This document shows, one piece after another, positions 48,624 to 50,170 of a DNA stretch of 50,170 nucleotides (position 1 is its first letter; each line of letters starts with the position of its first letter). The position numbers were made by a program, and so were the translations under genes. The notes beneath the pieces were generated by a model. It made no database searches. It saw only the letters and a list, made by a program, of their open reading frames with translations, and had not been told where the DNA came from. This DNA is from an uncultured bacterium (GTDB lineage Bacteria > JAAXHH01): positions 1 through 50,170 of the forward strand of contig CAJXCW010000005.1 of NCBI GenBank assembly GCA_913051705.1, written 5' to 3'.

Positions 48624-49163
48624 ATGTCCACGCTGCGTACCATGACTGAGCCGCAGGAACTTGATCTCCTGGTGACTTTTTTTGATTTAACCGGTTTTGC
48701 CCGCTATGCCCGGAAGCGTACCAACCGGGAAGTATTGGACGCCCTGTCCACGTATTACGAACTCATCGGTGATCATGTAGAACCCTCAGGTGGCGCCGTT
48801 ATTAAATTCATAGGCGACGCTGGACTGGTCGTATATCCTGAAGAACATGTTAATCAGGGCGTATTAGCTCTGAGGGCCGCCAAAGAGGCCGGTGATGCCT
48901 GGTGGGCCCGGCAGGATGCCTCGAGCCAGTCCATTTACAAGCTGCATTTCTGTCCGGTCTGTTGCGCCCATGTGGGCACAAAGTCTAACAAACAGTTCGA
49001 TGTCTTCGGTAATACGGTCAACACTGCGGCCATGCTGAAATCCCACGGTTTTGCCATGACCGCCCAGGTGTTCCGTCAACTCACCCCGGAAACGCGTAAG
49101 CTGTTCAAGAAGCATACGCCGCCTATCACCTATATACCCCTCGAAGAACCGCATAAGGATTAA
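48624..49163 (+). CDS. Class III adenylate/guanylate cyclase-like domain protein
   Basis: A 179-residue stand-alone cyclase homology domain. Metal-binding Asp21 (TFFDLTGFARY) and Asp65 (KFIGDAGLVVY) are present, as are the purine-recognising Lys61 and Asp126 (FDVFGNTVN), a pattern that favours ATP over GTP. The transition-state Asn133 is kept, but the Arg expected four residues later is Met137 (NTAAML). Activity is therefore doubtful. AAGGAGAAG precedes the ATG at good distance. No sensor domain is attached. It could be a cAMP source for CRP-like regulation or a degenerate regulatory domain. Confidence 0.85.
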   Translation: MSTLRTMTEPQELDLLVTFFDLTGFARYARKRTNREVLDALSTYYELIGDHVEPSGGAVIKFIGDAGLVVYPEEHVNQGVLALRAAKEAGDAWWARQDASSQSIYKLHFCPVCCAHVGTKSNKQFDVFGNTVNTAAMLKSHGFAMTAQVFRQLTPETRKLFKKHTPPITYIPLEEPHKD

Positions 49164-49277
49164 CAGCAGGATGGCGGGGTGGGAGGGTGGAGGAATCCGC
49201 TTCATTATTTCCTTCCCGCTTTCAATCATTCTGTTATTCAGCCACTAAATCCTAACCTGTATCGGGAGGGGTATACC

Positions 49278-49783
49278 ATGTCTCATCCATTTATTGACGC
49301 ACTCAAAAACAATGACCTTGATGCGGTCAAAGCTTTGCCCAAAACGGATTTACATAATCATTCGATCCTTGGCGCCCGAGTCGAGCGTGTCGAAGCTTGG
49401 AAAGCATGTCCGATTCCGCGGCCTTCTGATAAAATGAACGGCGTACGTGGTATGATGGATTATGCCGGTTCGACATTGTATCCATATCTTCATTCGCAAG
49501 AAGGCTTTGAATTCACTGCGGATGCAGCCATCCAGGATGCGATTGAAGATGGTGTAAGCCTGCTGGAAACCAGCGTGGATGTAAAATTTGCTTTTCTATA
49601 TTCAGATCGAGTACACGGGCTACACCAATTTTTATCTTCTTTACTGGATAGGTACCAGGACCGTATTACGGTGCATGTTGAGATGGGATTTTCGCGTGGA
49701 GATTCTGAAGAACGACTGGACATGGCCTATCAATGTATCGAGACGGCCTTTTTTACCGGTATCGGCCTGTATGGCGATCAGAC
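49278..49783 (+). pseudogene. N-terminal part of an adenosine-deaminase-like amidohydrolase, truncated
   Basis: From the ATG at 49278 (preceded by GGGAGGGG) the frame encodes KALPKTDLHNHSILGARVER, the metal-binding LHxH motif of the adenosine deaminase family, then a protein-like sequence through YQDRITVHVEMGFSRGD to GIGLYGDQ. Family members need about 330-350 residues and further His/Asp ligands in the second half of the barrel, which are absent. At about 49783 the sequence changes to a histidine-kinase fragment in another frame; the original frame stops at 49835. So the enzyme is cut at about half length. Confidence 0.7.
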
Positions 49784-50083
49784 TTTGATCTGCTTAAAAA
49801 TGCGCTCCAGGCTATCAAGGAAACAGGGGGAATAAAAATCCGTACTTTTGAGAAAGACGACCAGGTCTATATCCAAATCAGCGATATGGGCGTGGGCATT
49901 CCTCCGGCGCAATTGGAGGGCCTTTTTGATTTTCACGCCACGCAGGACCGGATGAAGATGGGATTCGGATTGTCCACCGACTTCAGGATTATCCAGGATC
50001 ATAAAGGGGAGATCCGGATCAAGAGCGAAGTGGGAAAGGGAACGGAGGTGACGATCCGCCTTCCAAAGAGGGAGCAGGGATGA
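49784..50083 (+). pseudogene. C-terminal ATPase fragment of a sensor histidine kinase
   Basis: The frame gives LLKNALQAIKETGGIKIRTF (N box), ISDMGVGIPPAQLEGLF (G1), MGFGLSTDFRIIQDHKG (G2) and VGKGTEVTIRLP, the order of a GHKL ATPase domain. There is no dimerisation/phospho-acceptor His domain: upstream sequence belongs to the amidohydrolase fragment. A Met at 49733 opens the frame, but its first ~17 residues are accidental. Without the His domain it cannot be a normal kinase. Confidence 0.65.
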
Positions 50084-50084
50084 G

Positions 50085-50170
50085 AGGTTATTTAACTTTG
50101 AAGCGGAACAACAGGAACGGCGACGGGAAGGAAACCTTAGGATGATCGAGAGCACGTTGCAGGTAGTGAA
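50085..50170 (+). other. Open frame running off the window, possible kinase-like coil
   Basis: The frame reads RLFNFEAEQQERRREGNLRM and then IESTLQVV to the window edge. The charged, heptad-like pattern fits a coiled coil or signalling helix. No good start codon lies upstream before a stop at 50049, so it may start later or be a fragment. Too short to identify. Confidence 0.2.

Noticed and set aside
1-50170. CRISPR arrays, tRNA and rRNA genes, prophage genes
   Set aside because: No regularly spaced repeats, cloverleaf-like sequences, rRNA motifs or phage structural genes were recognised by eye; a covariance-model scan would be more sensitive.

Overview
The window (about 50 kb, G+C roughly half) looks like chromosome from an uncultivated, heterotrophic, probably Gram-negative bacterium. 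It holds a TonB-receptor relic, Tat and lipoprotein signals, three PhyH-type dioxygenases and a large sugar-import locus. That mix recalls Latescibacterota/Poribacteria-like genomes, but this placement is inference. I recognised no rRNA, tRNA, CRISPR array or intact transposase gene.

Layout: 1-3.7 kb holds the start of an unrecognised minus-strand gene and the gatCAB operon for indirect aminoacylation of tRNA. 3.8-9.6 kb is a minus-strand run: DUF411 metal-binding protein, two PhyH dioxygenases, a class D beta-lactamase with all motifs intact, a GH32 fructan hydrolase and a DEAD-box RNA helicase. 9.9-12.2 kb has a divergent pair, a DUF4037 protein and an FMN-dependent 2-hydroxy-acid oxidase. 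12.7-18.3 kb is one 1872-residue DUF4011 / SF1 helicase / Vsr-like nuclease / DUF3320 protein of the type linked to phage defence. 18.5-22.1 kb holds a decayed sialidase-like gene, a NIF3 protein, an SDR lacking its catalytic Tyr, a zinc-ribbon protein and a third PhyH. 22.2-26.1 kb is a hemN-hemY-hemH operon.

26.3-34.4 kb is the most unusual stretch. A cobalamin riboswitch, a terminator hairpin and the first part of a TonB-dependent receptor lie on the minus strand at 33.75-34.43 kb. The C-terminal end of a cobyric-acid-synthase-like gene lies on the same strand at 26.67-26.92 kb. Between them, on the opposite strand, sits an AddB/AddA-like helicase-nuclease pair, flanked by the tail of one unknown plus-strand gene and the head of another. 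The simplest reading is that a fragment of a foreign X-addB-addA-Y operon replaced the middle of a B12 uptake/synthesis operon.

34.6-37.5 kb carries a possible SIS-type protein, a second SDR that lacks its catalytic Lys, and a methyltransferase. 37.5-47.5 kb is a minus-strand carbohydrate operon: a large toroid/beta-sandwich enzyme, then two complete solute-binding-protein + permease-pair modules, and one shared ATPase. 47.8-50.2 kb has a lone receiver-domain protein, a class III cyclase-like protein with a changed catalytic residue, and an amidohydrolase N-terminus fused out of frame to a histidine-kinase C-terminus. Dispersed palindromes and low-complexity words occur at many gene junctions, and one runs into a permease coding sequence.
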